Assembly (NCBI GenBank): GCA_020633515.1
Contig: JACKDM010000028.1
Span: forward strand, 1-64,000
Length of the DNA stretch: 64,000 bases
Reading direction: 5' to 3'
DNA from: Myxococcales bacterium
Lineage (GTDB): Bacteria; Myxococcota; Bradymonadia; UBA7976; UBA1532
Part shown: positions 46,130 to 56,062 of the stretch, piece after piece
Layout: each line of letters begins with the position of its first letter
Position numbering within the stretch: the first letter of the stretch is position 1
Made by a program: the position numbers and the translations under genes
The notes under the pieces: generated by a model
Told to the model about the DNA's origin: nothing
The model's database searches: none
The model's input: only the letters and a program-made list of their open reading frames with translations

Positions 46130-46212
46130 CTTCAGCGGGCCGCCGCGGGAGACGCGGCGGCGGACGTGATGCCGCTCGGAGTTCTACGCATGGCACCGCG
46201 CGGTGGCATCGA

Positions 46213-46241
46213 TTGATCGCGGTGTCCCCCTCCTGTAACGT
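46213..46241 (+). promoter_or_regulatory. Candidate promoter of the LVIVD-thioredoxin lipoprotein
   Basis: TTGATC at 46213-46218, 17 bases, TAACGT at 46236-46241; ATG follows at 46268 after GGGAGGAGAGGAG. Confidence 0.55.
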
Positions 46242-46267
46242 CGACTCACTCCACGGGAGGAGAGGAG

Positions 46268-48316
46268 ATGACAACAATGGCAGTCGACGGGAACGGCAAA
46301 ATTCCTCGGCGGAAGCATTTTTCCGCCACGATGCGATTCTCGACCCTCGCGCTCGCGGCGCTGCTCGCCAATGGGCTGCTGACAGCGTGTGATGACAACG
46401 ATGACACCCGGCCGGTCGATCCGGGCGAGCCCGACGCGAGGCTGGAGCCGACGCCCGAGCCGGAGCCGACGCCCGAGCCGGAGCCGATGCCCGAGCCGGA
46501 GCCGACGCCCGAGCCGGAGCCGACGCCCGAGCCGGAGCCGACGCCCGAGCCGGAGCCGACGCCCGAGCCCGGCGAGTACCTGAGCCCGCTCGTGCCGCTG
46601 CTGCGCCTGCAAGGTGAGAACAACCACCTGCACGTCGACGAGGTGCGGCTGCGCGACGACGGGCTGCTGTTGCAGTGCAGCTACACCTTCGGCGTGGTCG
46701 ACGCGACCGACGCGGCGTCGATGCGCTACCTCTCGCAGAACATCCGCCACGTCATCCCGGGTGATGAGCGGCGGCCGGGGTGCATCAACCTCGCGTCGGC
46801 GGGTGAGCTCGTCTTCACCACCCACCGTGGCAACCTGCGCAACCCGGCGTTCCTGAGTGGCTGGGACATCACCGATCGCGCGGCGCCGGTGCAGCTCCCG
46901 GTGTTGCAGGAGCCGGGCGTCGCCTACGAGGGCATCGACGTGGCGGGCGGTCACATCTACGCGGCGCTGCACCGCGACGGGATCGGCGTCTACCGCTACG
47001 ACGGCGCGGCGCCGGGCTTCGCGCGGGTGGGCGGGCTCGGTGGCTTCCAGAACGCGTGGGGTGTGACCGCGCGGGGCGAGACGCTGTATGTCGCGGCGGG
47101 GCTCGAAGGGCTCGCGACGGTCGACGTCCGCGATCCGGCGAACCCGGTGCTGCTCGGGCGGGTGCCGATCGGGGGGCAGGCGCGCAAGATCGCGCTCGAT
47201 GGCGACGTGGCGTATGTCGCGGCGGGCTCGGCGGGGCTGGTGGTGGTCGACGTGGCCGATCCGGCGGCGCCGCGGGTGATCGGGCGGGCGGCGATGCCGG
47301 GCACGGCGATGCGGGTGGCGTACTCGGCGGGGCATGTCTTCGTGGCGGCGTGGAACGACGCGCGGGTCTACGACGTGGCCGATCCGGCGGCGCCGCGCTT
47401 CGTGGGCGCGGTGCGGCTGACGCGCGACCTCAACGTGCCCGAGGATGATCGGGCGCCGTCGACCTCGCGGGTGCTGGGGATCGCGGCGCGGGGCGACGAT
47501 GTCTTCGTGGGCAACTGGCATGTGCTCTACAGCTATCGCCTCTTCGCCGATCGGCTCGCGCCCGATCTGCGGCTGCCGGAGGCGGCGGGCATGGTCGACG
47601 TGGGGCCGGTGGCGGTGGGCGAGGCGCGGACGGTGCCGTTCGTGGTGCACAACCAGGGGACGGCGCCGCTGGCGATCGTGAAGGGCTGGATGCACGGCGC
47701 GGGGTGGTCGGTGGCGCCGTCGTCGGCGCGGCTGGCGCCGGGCGAGGCGGTGACGCTGGCGGTGACGTTCACCCCGACGGGGGCGGAGCGCGCCGAGGGT
47801 TATCTCCAGCTCCTGTCGGATGATCCGGCCGAGCCGCTGCGCACGGCGTTCTTCGTGGGCAACCAGCCGGGGATCGGGGTGGGCGTGCCGCTGCCGGAGA
47901 CGCAGGCGGCGCTGCTCGACGGGCAGCAGTGGTCGTCGAGCGAGGCGCTCGGGCAGGTGATGCTGCTCAACTACTTCGCGACCTTCTGCCCGGTGTGCGC
48001 GAGCGAGCTGCCCGATGTGGAGGAGCGCTTCTGGCAGCGGTATCGCGACGACGGGCTGATGGTGGTGGCGCTCAACGCGCACGACGCGGCCGATCAGGTC
48101 GGCGCGGTGCAGCAGTACTGCGAGTACCTCGAGCTGACGTTCCCGCTCGGGCTGGAGCAGGCGGAGACCTACGAGGGGCTGACGGCCAACTTCGCGGGGC
48201 TCAACCCGTTCCCGGTCGACGTGGTGGTCGACAAGCAGGGCATCATCCGCTACGTGGCGCGGGAGTACGATCCCGACGCGCTGACCGATGTCATCGAGCG
48301 GCTGCTGGCGGAGTGA
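46268..48316 (+). CDS. LVIVD-repeat lipoprotein with C-terminal thioredoxin domain
   Basis: 682 residues. The signal peptide has a long, charged leader before [17 protein letters not shown] and the lipobox LTAC. A TPEPEP repeat linker follows. Residues 110-420 carry LVIVD-type propeller repeats ([40 protein letters not shown]). About 440-530 is an immunoglobulin-like (choice-of-anchor) module, and the C-terminus is a TlpA-like thioredoxin with [16 protein letters not shown], so CPVC is the redox pair. It may couple redox activity to a surface propeller. The start ATG 46268 is supported by GGAGG. Confidence 0.9.
   Translation: MTTMAVDGNGKIPRRKHFSATMRFSTLALAALLANGLLTACDDNDDTRPVDPGEPDARLEPTPEPEPTPEPEPMPEPEPTPEPEPTPEPEPTPEPEPTPEPGEYLSPLVPLLRLQGENNHLHVDEVRLRDDGLLLQCSYTFGVVDATDAASMRYLSQNIRHVIPGDERRPGCINLASAGELVFTTHRGNLRNPAFLSGWDITDRAAPVQLPVLQEPGVAYEGIDVAGGHIYAALHRDGIGVYRYDGAAPGFARVGGLGGFQNAWGVTARGETLYVAAGLEGLATVDVRDPANPVLLGRVPIGGQARKIALDGDVAYVAAGSAGLVVVDVADPAAPRVIGRAAMPGTAMRVAYSAGHVFVAAWNDARVYDVADPAAPRFVGAVRLTRDLNVPEDDRAPSTSRVLGIAARGDDVFVGNWHVLYSYRLFADRLAPDLRLPEAAGMVDVGPVAVGEARTVPFVVHNQGTAPLAIVKGWMHGAGWSVAPSSARLAPGEAVTLAVTFTPTGAERAEGYLQLLSDDPAEPLRTAFFVGNQPGIGVGVPLPETQAALLDGQQWSSSEALGQVMLLNYFATFCPVCASELPDVEERFWQRYRDDGLMVVALNAHDAADQVGAVQQYCEYLELTFPLGLEQAETYEGLTANFAGLNPFPVDVVVDKQGIIRYVAREYDPDALTDVIERLLAE
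46442..46570. repeat. 18-bp tandem repeat encoding TPEPEP
   Basis: Units of ACGCCCGAGCCGGAGCCG repeat about seven times and give the Thr-Pro-Glu-Pro linker between lipobox and propeller. Confidence 0.9.
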
Positions 48317-48318
48317 CG

Positions 48319-49188
48319 ATGCGGGCGCCGATCTGGGTGGTGGCCGCGCTGGTGGCGGCGTGCGGGGGCGAGGGGGATCGGGCGGTCGTCGACGCGGCGG
48401 CCGACGCCGAGGCGCCGGATGGGGGCGGGACTGACGCGGTCGTCGCCGACGCCGGCTGCCCGGCGCCCGCCGACGCGCCGCCGGTCGACACGGTCAGCGG
48501 GCGGCTGCTCGACGAGGCCGGCGCGCCGCTCGTCGGGCAGGTCGTGCTCGGCTGCATGGCGACGATCTGCCTGACGACCGAGTCGGGCTTCGACGGCGCG
48601 TTTGCGTTCGCTGGCTATGACTTCCCGCCGGGGGTCGAGCTCGCGATCAAGACCGTCGCCGCGCCGTTCGCGACCCCGCGGCGGGCGGCGGCGCTGTATC
48701 CCTTTCGCATGGATCGGTGCCCGGTCGGGCTCGCGACGGGCGCGCTGCGGGTGCCGCACCTGCCGGCGTTCGGGGCGGTGATCGATCGGGCGGCGGTGGA
48801 GCAGACGGTCGAGGTGGGGGACGGGCTCGCGCTGACGCTGCGGGTGGGTGAGATGCGGCCGCCGCTCGGCTACACGCTCGACGAGGTCGCGGCGCGGCGG
48901 GTGCCGGTCGAGTGGCTGCCGCCGATCGCGGCGCTCGGTGACGAGGTGGTGGTGGCGGTCTATGCGCTGCATCCGCTCGGCGCGACGAGCGCGGCGCCGA
49001 TCGCGGCGCGGTTGCCGTCGGATCTGCCGGCGGGGACGCGGGTGTGGTTCCGCACGCTGAGCGATCTCGACGGGCGGTGCTCGGCGGCGGCGGCGGGCAC
49101 GGCCGATGGGGCGGCGGTGGCGACCGATCCGGGCGCGGGGCTCGCCGCGCTGACGTGGCTGGTGGTGTCGCGGGCGCCGGATCGCTGA
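48319..49188 (+). CDS. Hypothetical lipoprotein
   Basis: 289 residues from ATG 48319, two bases after the preceding stop. Lipobox LVAACGG, an Asp/Ala linker (VVDAAADAEA), then a carboxypeptidase-regulatory-like beta fold (TVSGRLLDEAGAPLVGQVVL, TESGFDGAFAFAGYDFPPG), as in CarboxypepD_reg domains. The remainder is beta-rich and unassigned. Its spacing to the LVIVD-thioredoxin gene suggests one operon and joint export to the outer membrane. The stop codon lies in a 19-bp repeat. Confidence 0.75.
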   Translation: MRAPIWVVAALVAACGGEGDRAVVDAAADAEAPDGGGTDAVVADAGCPAPADAPPVDTVSGRLLDEAGAPLVGQVVLGCMATICLTTESGFDGAFAFAGYDFPPGVELAIKTVAAPFATPRRAAALYPFRMDRCPVGLATGALRVPHLPAFGAVIDRAAVEQTVEVGDGLALTLRVGEMRPPLGYTLDEVAARRVPVEWLPPIAALGDEVVVAVYALHPLGATSAAPIAARLPSDLPAGTRVWFRTLSDLDGRCSAAAAGTADGAAVATDPGAGLAALTWLVVSRAPDR

Positions 49189-49237
49189 GCGGGCGCCGGG
49201 TCGCTGAGCGGACGCCGGATCGCTGAGCGGGCGCCGG
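49176..49237. repeat. 19-bp tandem repeat across a stop codon
   Basis: Three copies of GCCGGATCGCTGAGCGGGC (the middle one with two changes) follow each other from 49176 and a partial fourth ends near 49237. The first copy contains the TGA of the hypothetical lipoprotein gene. Confidence 0.9.
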
Positions 49238-49293
49238 GGGGCTGGCGGGGATCGGGCGGCTCGGGGATGATGCGCCTCCGTCGTGGAGGTGCC

Positions 49294-49641
49294 ATGCGCG
49301 CGCTGTTGCCAGTGACCGTGTCGTTCGCGCTCGCGGGGTGCATGCGGACGGGCTCGCTGCCGACCGCCGAGCTCGACTGCGGCGCGGGCGGGGGGCTCGT
49401 CGTGATCGAGGGGAGCGCGCTGTGTGTGTATGTCGAGGCGCCGCCGGAGCGCTGTCCGGACGCGCTGCCCAATCGCTTCGATCGCGACGCGGGCACGGTC
49501 TGCGCGCGGCAGACGCGCCCCGAGCCGGGGCTGGTCGAGCGGGCGCTCGCGCGGGTGCTGGCGGGTGACGCGGGGGTGCAGCCGGCCGATGGCGGGCTCT
49601 CGATCGTCGATTCGGGTGGCGCGGACGGCGGCGATTTCTGA
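49294..49641 (+). CDS. Small lipoprotein
   Basis: 115 residues from ATG 49294 with GGAGG upstream. A signal peptide (LLPVTVSFALAGC) gives a lipidated cysteine. The mature part has four cysteines (LDCG, ALCV, ERCP, TVCA), possibly two disulfides, and an Asp/Gly-rich C-terminus (ADGGLSIVDSGGADGGDF). No known domain. The TerC gene begins 33 bases later on the same strand. Confidence 0.75.
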   Translation: MRALLPVTVSFALAGCMRTGSLPTAELDCGAGGGLVVIEGSALCVYVEAPPERCPDALPNRFDRDAGTVCARQTRPEPGLVERALARVLAGDAGVQPADGGLSIVDSGGADGGDF

Positions 49642-49674
49642 TATCGGAGACGGGCAATCAGGGGAGGTGCTCTC

Positions 49675-50430
49675 GTGGAAGCGGCTCTGGCGCTCTTGAC
49701 CGATCCGCAGGCGTGGATCTCGTTGTTGGTGCTCGCGGCGATGGAGATCGTGCTCGGCATCGACAACATCGTCTTCATCACGATCCTCTGCGGGCGGCTG
49801 CCGCCCGAGAAGCAGGTGAGCGCGCGGCGGCTCGGCCTCGCCGCGGCGCTGATCACCCGGATCATCCTGCTGTTGTCGATCACCTGGGTGATGACGCTCA
49901 CCGAGCCGCTCTTCGAGCTGTGGCGGCCGTGGAGCGGCAAGGATCTCATCCTGCTCTTCGGTGGCTTGTTCCTCATCTACAAGGCCACCGTCGAGATCCA
50001 CGAGAACATCAACCACCCCGACAAGCACGCGCACCCCGAGGCGGGCGAGCCGAAGGCAGGCAAGGCGTCGTATGGCATGATCATCGGGCAGATCATGCTG
50101 CTCGACATCGTCTTCTCGCTCGACTCGGTGATCACGGCGGTGGGCATGGCGCAGCACATCCCGGTGATGATCGCCGCGGTGCTGATCGCGGTGGGCGTGA
50201 TGATGGCGTTCGCGGGTCCGATCGGGGACTTCGTGCAGCGCAACGCGACGATCCGGGTGCTGGCGCTCGCCTTCCTGGTGCTGATCGGGGGCACGCTGTT
50301 GATGGAGGGCACCGGGGTGCATGTCTCGAAGGGCTACATCTACTCGGCGATGGGCTTCTCGCTGCTCGTCGAGGTGCTCAACATGCGGATGCGGTCGCGG
50401 CGGGGGCCTCATCGGCTCCCCGAGGCGTGA
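49675..50430 (+). CDS. TerC-family integral membrane protein
   Basis: 251 residues, seven or so membrane helices. The two TerC motifs with buried Asp are EIVLGIDNIVFITIL and LLDIVFSLDSVITAVG, both intact. TerC/YgjT/YoaE-type proteins are linked to metal (manganese, tellurite) handling at the inner membrane. GTG 49675 has GGGAGG eleven bases before it. The C-terminus lacks the CBS/TerB parts of larger relatives. The metal is not determined. Confidence 0.93.
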   Translation: MEAALALLTDPQAWISLLVLAAMEIVLGIDNIVFITILCGRLPPEKQVSARRLGLAAALITRIILLLSITWVMTLTEPLFELWRPWSGKDLILLFGGLFLIYKATVEIHENINHPDKHAHPEAGEPKAGKASYGMIIGQIMLLDIVFSLDSVITAVGMAQHIPVMIAAVLIAVGVMMAFAGPIGDFVQRNATIRVLALAFLVLIGGTLLMEGTGVHVSKGYIYSAMGFSLLVEVLNMRMRSRRGPHRLPEA

Positions 50431-50467
50431 TCGGGTACGTTTTTGCGCGAAGCCTCGACGCGGGCCC

Positions 50468-50496
50468 TTGGTCGGCGCGTGAGCGCGCGTTAGTCT
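50468..50496 (+). promoter_or_regulatory. Candidate promoter of the outer-membrane protein gene
   Basis: TTGGTC at 50468-50473, 17 bases, TAGTCT at 50491-50496. The gene starts at 50535 after GAGGGGAAG. Confidence 0.55.
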
Positions 50497-50534
50497 GCGG
50501 CCACACGCATGGCGCACCTGTGAGGGGAAGCTCG

Positions 50535-51485
50535 ATGAATCGGCTCGTTGGATCGGCGATGGCGGCGGCGCTCGTCGCGGGGATGGCTTCGACGGCCGCG
50601 GCGAAGGACCGGCTGTCGGTGGGGTTGGGCTTTGGCTACAAGATCGACGCCAACCAGCTCGGCGAGACGATCTCGACGGATGGCCTCGACGCGGCGGCGC
50701 CGCGGATGCAGGTGCTGCCGAACTTCGAGAGCCCGACGGATCCGGTGCCCGAGCTGGCCTTCCTCAACCAGTCGGTGATCGTGCCCGAGAACACGCTCAC
50801 CGTGTTGCAGGATCTCGGCGAGATCGACGACCTCGAGGCGGGCGGGGCGATGGTCGCGATGGATATCGCGGTGAACCTCCGCTACGACTTCCTCGGCTTC
50901 CTGTTCGCGCGGGTGGGCTTCAACTACAACACCAAGGTCCTCGGCGGCGAGACGTCGTGGACGTCGGAGCGCGGCTCGCATCTGCAGAAGTGGAGCTACA
51001 GCGCGATGGCGGTGCCGGTGACGGTGGGCGTCAACGTGCCGATCCTCGACGGCCGGTACAACGTCTACGCGGGCGTCGGCGCGACGTGGGCGAGCGGTGG
51101 CTTCGAGCTGGAGCTCAAGGCGCCCGATGGCGCCTTCTACGCGGCGGCGAACTCGACGGCGTTCGGCGGGTCGCCGCTCGACTTCGACCCGGAGGTCGGC
51201 GGGCTCGCGCCGGGTCGGGTGGGCGCGATCGACGAGAAGGCGGCGATCGAGGGCAGCGCGATCGGGCTCGGCTACGTGGTGGGCATGGACGGGCAGATCG
51301 TCGACGATCTCTCGCTCTTCGTCGAGGCCGAGACGCAGTACGTCGCCAAGATGAGCGCGGCGGTGGCGTTCAGCGATCCCGACTCGGCGAAGGTCTTCGG
51401 GTCGAACAAGCTCGCCTACCCCGCGATCCCCGGCGGGCAGATCATCCGCATCGGGGTGAAGTACACCTTCTTCACGATGGACTGA
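50535..51485 (+). CDS. Outer-membrane beta-barrel protein
   Basis: 316 residues with a clear Sec signal peptide (MNRLVGSAMAAALVAGMAST then AAAKD). The mature protein alternates residues in amphipathic strands (LSVGLGFGYKIDANQLG; AMDIAVNLRYDFLGFLFARV; YSAMAVPVTVGVNVPILDGR) and ends in an aromatic strand (IIRIGVKYTFFTMD), the usual porin-like finish recognised by BAM. Own promoter and no co-transcribed partner. Substrate or pore size unknown. ATG 50535 has a GAGGGGAAG ribosome-binding site. Confidence 0.88.
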   Translation: MNRLVGSAMAAALVAGMASTAAAKDRLSVGLGFGYKIDANQLGETISTDGLDAAAPRMQVLPNFESPTDPVPELAFLNQSVIVPENTLTVLQDLGEIDDLEAGGAMVAMDIAVNLRYDFLGFLFARVGFNYNTKVLGGETSWTSERGSHLQKWSYSAMAVPVTVGVNVPILDGRYNVYAGVGATWASGGFELELKAPDGAFYAAANSTAFGGSPLDFDPEVGGLAPGRVGAIDEKAAIEGSAIGLGYVVGMDGQIVDDLSLFVEAETQYVAKMSAAVAFSDPDSAKVFGSNKLAYPAIPGGQIIRIGVKYTFFTMD

Positions 51486-51549
51486 GCGCGCGCTCGTCCC
51501 CTCCCCTCCGCTCTGTTCCGCCTCTTCATGCAACCGGGGTGCGCCTGAC

Positions 51550-51578
51550 TTGACCCGTGCCAGCGGTCGCGTTAGGTA
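51550..51578 (+). promoter_or_regulatory. Candidate promoter of the ZIP-permease gene
   Basis: TTGACC at 51550-51555, 17 bases, TAGGTA at 51573-51578; predicted start of RNA near 51585, ahead of GGGAG and TTG 51620. Confidence 0.55.
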
Positions 51579-51619
51579 GCCCGCCCGGGTTGCAGTGCCG
51601 TCCCCCGGCGGGAGTCTCC

Positions 51620-53487
51620 TTGCACGATTGGTTCGCCCTGGTCGCGTCGCTGGTGGGTCTGGCGGTGGGGCCCGTGGTTCAGCGGCTGGCGCATGGGCGG
51701 AGCCGGGCGCTCGACGTGCTCGATGGCTTCGTGCTGGTGGCGATCGCGGGGCTGGCGCTGGTGCATGTGCTGCCGCACGCGATCGCGGCGGCGGGGGGCT
51801 GGGCGCTGGTCGCGGCGGCGGCGGGGCTGTGGGCGCCGACGGTGCTGGAGCGGCGGCTGCAAGCGCCGGATGGGGCGAGGGGCGCGGGGCGGGTGACGCT
51901 GTGGCTGGTGTTGATCGGGTTGATGGCGCACGCGGCGCTCGATGGGGCGGCGCTGGCGGTGGATCCGGGCGGGCACGGGCACGGGCACGCGCACGGGCGG
52001 AGCGAGGCGCTGGCGCTGGCGGTGGTGGTGCATCAGCTCCCGATGGGGCTGGTGGTGTATCTGGCGGCGCAGGGGCGCGGCGGGACGCGGGCGGGGGTGG
52101 CGGCGGTCGCGGCGATGATGGCGGCGACGGTGGCGGGGTTCTTCGGGAGCGACGCGGCGCTGGCGGCGGCGTCGCCGGCGGCGGTGGGGCTCTTCGAGGC
52201 GGTGGTGATCGGGGGCGTGCTGCACGTCGTGGGGCACGGGCACGTCGCGGCGCAGGCCGATGACGCGGAGGCGACGCTGGGGCGGGGGATCCACCTGCAC
52301 GCGCACGAGGGGCACGGCGAGGCGCCGGGGCATGGGCACGAGCACGCGCACGATCACGGGCACGGGCACGCGCACGCGGGGCACGGGCACGGTCACTTCG
52401 CGGCCGACGCCCGCGCGGCGCACGCGTCGGCGGTCGGGGCGCTGCTCGGCGGGCTGACGATGTTCGCGGTGGGCGCGCCGGCGGAGACGGTCGGCGCGGG
52501 CGAGCTGGCGATCGGCGCGACGGCGCTGGCGCTGGCGCTCGAGGTCGCGCCGCTGGTGCTCCTGGCCTATGTCGGGACGGGTCTGCTCGCGGCGCTGCCG
52601 CTGCCGCGGCTCGATGGCGGGCGGTTCGCGGCGATCGGGCGGGGGCTGCTGTACGGCGCGACGGCGCCGGTCGGGGCGTGCAGCGCGGTCGCGCATCACG
52701 CGGCGCTGGCCCGGCGCGGGGCGCCGCCGGCAGCGACGGTCGCGGCGCTGGCGACGCTGCGCGGCGCTCGGGCCTCGACGCGATCCTGGTGTCGCTGCCG
52801 CTGCTCGGGCCGACGCTGACGCTGGCGCGGCTGGCGGGGGTGGTGCTGATCGCGGCGGTCGCGGCCGCGGCAGTGGCGGCGCGCGCGCCGGCGCCGGTGG
52901 TGGTCGCGCCGGCGGACGGGGCGGCGCCGGGGCTCGCGGCGGGGCTGCGCTACGGGCTCGTGGAGCGGGTCGACCACACGTTGCCGTGGCTCGGGGCGGG
53001 GCTGCTCGTCGCGGCGCTGGTCGAGGCGTTGATCGCGCCGGGCGCGCTCGGCGGGCTGCCGGCCGGGTGGCAGGTGCCGATCGTGGCGCTGGTCGCGGTG
53101 CCGCTCTATGTCTGCGCCGCGGGGGCGACGCCGATCGCGGCGATCGCGCTGCACAAGGGGCTCGGCGCGGGCGCGGCGCTGGTCTTCCTGCTGGTCGGGC
53201 CGGTGCTCGGCTTCGCGGCGCTCGGCGAGCTCGGGCGGCGCTACGGGCGCTTCGCGGCGGGGGTGTTCGCGGCGGTGGTGCTCGGCGGCGCGATCGGGCT
53301 CGGCGTCGCGGTCGACGCGCTCGTCGGGGGCGCGGGGCTCGACGTGCACCGCGCCGCGGCGGCGCCGGTCTCGCCGGTGCGGTGGGTCTGCCTTGGCCTC
53401 GTGGTCGCGCTCGGCGCGGCGTCGCTGTGGCGGCAGGGCGCGCGCGGCGTGGTCGAGCAGATCGTGCACCCGGTCCGCGGCGGCTGA
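51620..53487 (+). pseudogene. ZIP-like/ArsP-like permease fusion, frameshifted
   Basis: One membrane protein of about 622 residues broken by a one-base frame change at about 52769-52772; adding one G there rejoins ATLRGAR to GLDAILVSLPLLGP. The N-terminal half has ZIP-type helices with HAALDGAALAV and HQLPMGLVVY, and a His-rich loop (HGHEHAHDHGHGHAHAGHG), the metal site of ZIP transporters. The second half has a DUF318/ArsP-like permease pair (APVGACSAVAHHAALARRGA; VPLYVCAAGATPIAAIALHK). TTG 51620 has GGGAG upstream. If the indel is an assembly error, it is an intact metal permease; metal unknown. Confidence 0.7.
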
Positions 53488-54018
53488 TCAGCAGGCGTCG
53501 GGGCCCCACGCGACCCGCACCCGCAGGCGCGCCCGGCCGCTCTCGCCGCCGGCGGTGACGGCCGCCTCGATGTCGGCGAGCTCGCCGACGATCGCGAGCG
53601 GGTCGAAGACCACCAGCGTCACCCCGATCAGCTCGGCGCCTTCGTCGGCCGCGCGCCAGTCGTAGTCGATGGTGTAGGGCGGCACGACGACGACGCCGTC
53701 GGCGCGCACCAGCGTGAGCGTCAGCGGCCAGGTCCCCGGCGCGAGCGTCGGCGCGTGCAGGCTCACCCAGATGTGCTGCGCGCCCTGGCAGCCGCGCTGC
53801 AACGGCGCCTCGTCGCCGGCGTCGACCGGCATCAGCGACCGCTCGCCGAGGCCGAGCACGAGCGGGAAGCCTTCGGCGATGGCCGCGTCGGGATCAGCGA
53901 CCGCCGCGTCGGCCCCGGCGTCGGCGGGCACCGCGGCGTCGACGGCGGCGTCGGCGGCGCGCTCGTCGTCGCCGCCGCAGCCGGCGATCAGCAGGGCGAT
54001 CGACAGCCACGCGCGCAT
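53488..54018 (-). CDS. Small lipoprotein
   Basis: 176 residues from ATG 54018, which shares its A with the stop of the NHL gene (TGATG), so the two are coupled. Signal peptide LSIALLIAGC. Then an Asp/Ala linker (AADAAVDAAVPADAGADAAV) and an unknown beta-rich domain with LTLTLVRADGVVVVPPYTID. The stop codon abuts the convergent ZIP-permease stop. No catalytic motif. Confidence 0.8.
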   Translation of the reverse strand: MRAWLSIALLIAGCGGDDERAADAAVDAAVPADAGADAAVADPDAAIAEGFPLVLGLGERSLMPVDAGDEAPLQRGCQGAQHIWVSLHAPTLAPGTWPLTLTLVRADGVVVVPPYTIDYDWRAADEGAELIGVTLVVFDPLAIVGELADIEAAVTAGGESGRARLRVRVAWGPDAC

Positions 54019-56030
54019 CACAGCCCCTCCGCGACGCTGATCCCCTGCTCGGCGACGACAGCGGCGCGCGCGCCGGCGAGCGCGACCGCCTGCGGGGCGT
54101 GGAAGGTGGCCTCGTCGCGGGGCACGACCGCGCCCGGCGGGCGGTTGCCGTGCCGGACCGGGTGGCCGAGCCAGCGCTCGATGCGGCCGGCGGCGAGGTC
54201 GAGCCGCCGCAGGAGGTGGTTCGGCCCGTCGACGATGATCAAGGCGCCGTCGTCGGCGAAGGTGAGCCCGACCGGGCCGCCGAGGAGCGCCTCGCCGAGC
54301 GTGCCGTCGCGCACGCCGGTGACGCCGGGGCGGCCGACGATGACGATCGGGGAGCCGGCGGGTCGGAGCCCGTAGACGGCGGCGCGGGACTCGTCGGCGA
54401 CGTAGACCCGGCCCTCGGCGTCGACGGCGACGTCGGTCGGCGCGTCGAAGGTTCCGGGCGGCGCGAGCACGGTGACGGCGCCGTCGCGGTCGATGGCCTT
54501 GACCGCGCCGCTCTCGATCTCGGTGACATAGAGCCGCCCGTCGGGGCCGAGGCCGAGGCCCCACGGCGTGTCGAGGCCGTCGGCGAGGGTGGTGACCGCG
54601 CCGTCTTCGACGACCCGGATCGCGCCGGCGTAGTCGGCGACGTAGAGCCGTTCGCCGTCGCGGGCGAGGCCGACCGGGCTCTCGATCCGGGCGGTCGCGA
54701 GCGGGCCGTCGACGGTGGCGGGCGTGTCGGGGTGGCCGAAGAGGGTGCGCGCGGCGCCGGCGGCGTCGACGACGCGGACGGCGTGGTTGTCGGGGTCGCT
54801 GACGATCCAGCCGCCGTCGCCGGCGACGACGTCGTAGAGCGTGCCGAAGAGCGGCGCGGGGCCGTCGCGGTAGCCGGCGGGCTCGACGGGGCCGGCGAGG
54901 GTGGTGACGGCGAGGGTGTCGAGCGCGACGCGGCGGATCGCGCTGCTGTCGAGGTCGACGAAGTAGAGCGCGCCATCGGGGGCGATGACCGGGGAGGCGA
55001 AGCTGCCGCCGAGGCGGGCGGTGGCGGCGTCGCCGTCGCGGGCGAAGGCCTCGCCGGGCACGCCGAGCGCGAGCGTGACGTCGCCGGTGTCGAGCGCGAC
55101 GCGGTGGAGGAGGCCGTCGAAGCCCATGATCCAGGCGATCCCGTCGGCGACGGCGAGGCCCTGCGGGGTGTCGAAGCCGTCGGCGATGACCTCGGCCTCG
55201 CCGCCGGCGAGCGGGACGCGGAGCAGCTCGCCGTCGAAGGTGTCGGCGACGTAGAGCGCGTCGCCGTCGCGGGCGAGGCCGCCGGGGCCGTTGAGGCCGT
55301 CGCGGAGCAGGCTGGTGACCGCGCCGGTCGCCGGGTCGAGGCGGCGCAGCGCGTCGTTGATGCGGTCGGCGAGCAGCAGCGCGCCGTCGGGGCCGGGCTC
55401 GATGTCGTGGATGAGGAAGCCGAAGCGGGCAGCGGATCCGACGGCGTCGAGGTCGCCGCGCTGGCCGGCCGCCCCGGCGATGGTGGTGACCGATCGGTCG
55501 GTGAGGTCGAGGCGGCGCACGGTGGGGCCGTCGGCGATCCAGAGCGCGGCGTCGGTGGCGGCGCAGCCGCGGGGGCTTTCGAAGCGGGCCTGCCCGGCGG
55601 AGCCGTCGAAGGCGGCGAGCTCGAGCGGGCGGCCGGCGAGGGTGGTGACCGCGCCGGTGGCGAGCGCGATGGCGCGCACGGTGCCGTTGAAGGTGTCGCT
55701 GGCGTAGAGGGTGCCGTCGACGAGCGCGATGCAGGTGACGCCGCTGAAGCGGGCGGCGGGGCCGACGCCGTCGACGAAGCCGGTGGTGCTGCCGCCGGCG
55801 AGCCAGGTGACGGTGGGGCCGGGGGCGGCGTCGGGCGCGGCGTCGAGGGCGGCGTCCGGGGGTGTGCCGTCGGGGGGCGCGGCGTCGAGCGCGCTGTCAG
55901 GGGCAGCGTCGGGGGTGAATGCGGCGTCGGGCGGTGGATCGGCGGACGCGTCCTCGTCACAGGCGGCGAGCAGGGCGAGGAGCGGGACCGTGGCGAGCAG
56001 GCGCGCGGCGCGCGGCGGGGGGGATCGCAT
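54018..56030 (-). CDS. NHL-repeat lipoprotein
   Basis: 670 residues from ATG 56030. Lipobox LLAAC, an Asp/Ala/Pro linker (PDAAPDSALDAAPPDGT) and then about a dozen NHL-type propeller repeats (GLARDGDALYVADTFDGELL, GLGLGPDGRLYVTEIESGAV, DVAVDAEGRVYVADESRAAV). It should fold as a beta-propeller platform at the outer membrane. It is translationally coupled to the small lipoprotein that follows and lies 32 bases after the flavoprotein reductase stop. The interaction partner is unknown. Confidence 0.9.
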   Translation of the reverse strand: MRSPPPRAARLLATVPLLALLAACDEDASADPPPDAAFTPDAAPDSALDAAPPDGTPPDAALDAAPDAAPGPTVTWLAGGSTTGFVDGVGPAARFSGVTCIALVDGTLYASDTFNGTVRAIALATGAVTTLAGRPLELAAFDGSAGQARFESPRGCAATDAALWIADGPTVRRLDLTDRSVTTIAGAAGQRGDLDAVGSAARFGFLIHDIEPGPDGALLLADRINDALRRLDPATGAVTSLLRDGLNGPGGLARDGDALYVADTFDGELLRVPLAGGEAEVIADGFDTPQGLAVADGIAWIMGFDGLLHRVALDTGDVTLALGVPGEAFARDGDAATARLGGSFASPVIAPDGALYFVDLDSSAIRRVALDTLAVTTLAGPVEPAGYRDGPAPLFGTLYDVVAGDGGWIVSDPDNHAVRVVDAAGAARTLFGHPDTPATVDGPLATARIESPVGLARDGERLYVADYAGAIRVVEDGAVTTLADGLDTPWGLGLGPDGRLYVTEIESGAVKAIDRDGAVTVLAPPGTFDAPTDVAVDAEGRVYVADESRAAVYGLRPAGSPIVIVGRPGVTGVRDGTLGEALLGGPVGLTFADDGALIIVDGPNHLLRRLDLAAGRIERWLGHPVRHGNRPPGAVVPRDEATFHAPQAVALAGARAAVVAEQGISVAEGL

Positions 56031-56062
56031 GGCTTCGGGTCTACCCGATCGGCCCGCGGTTG

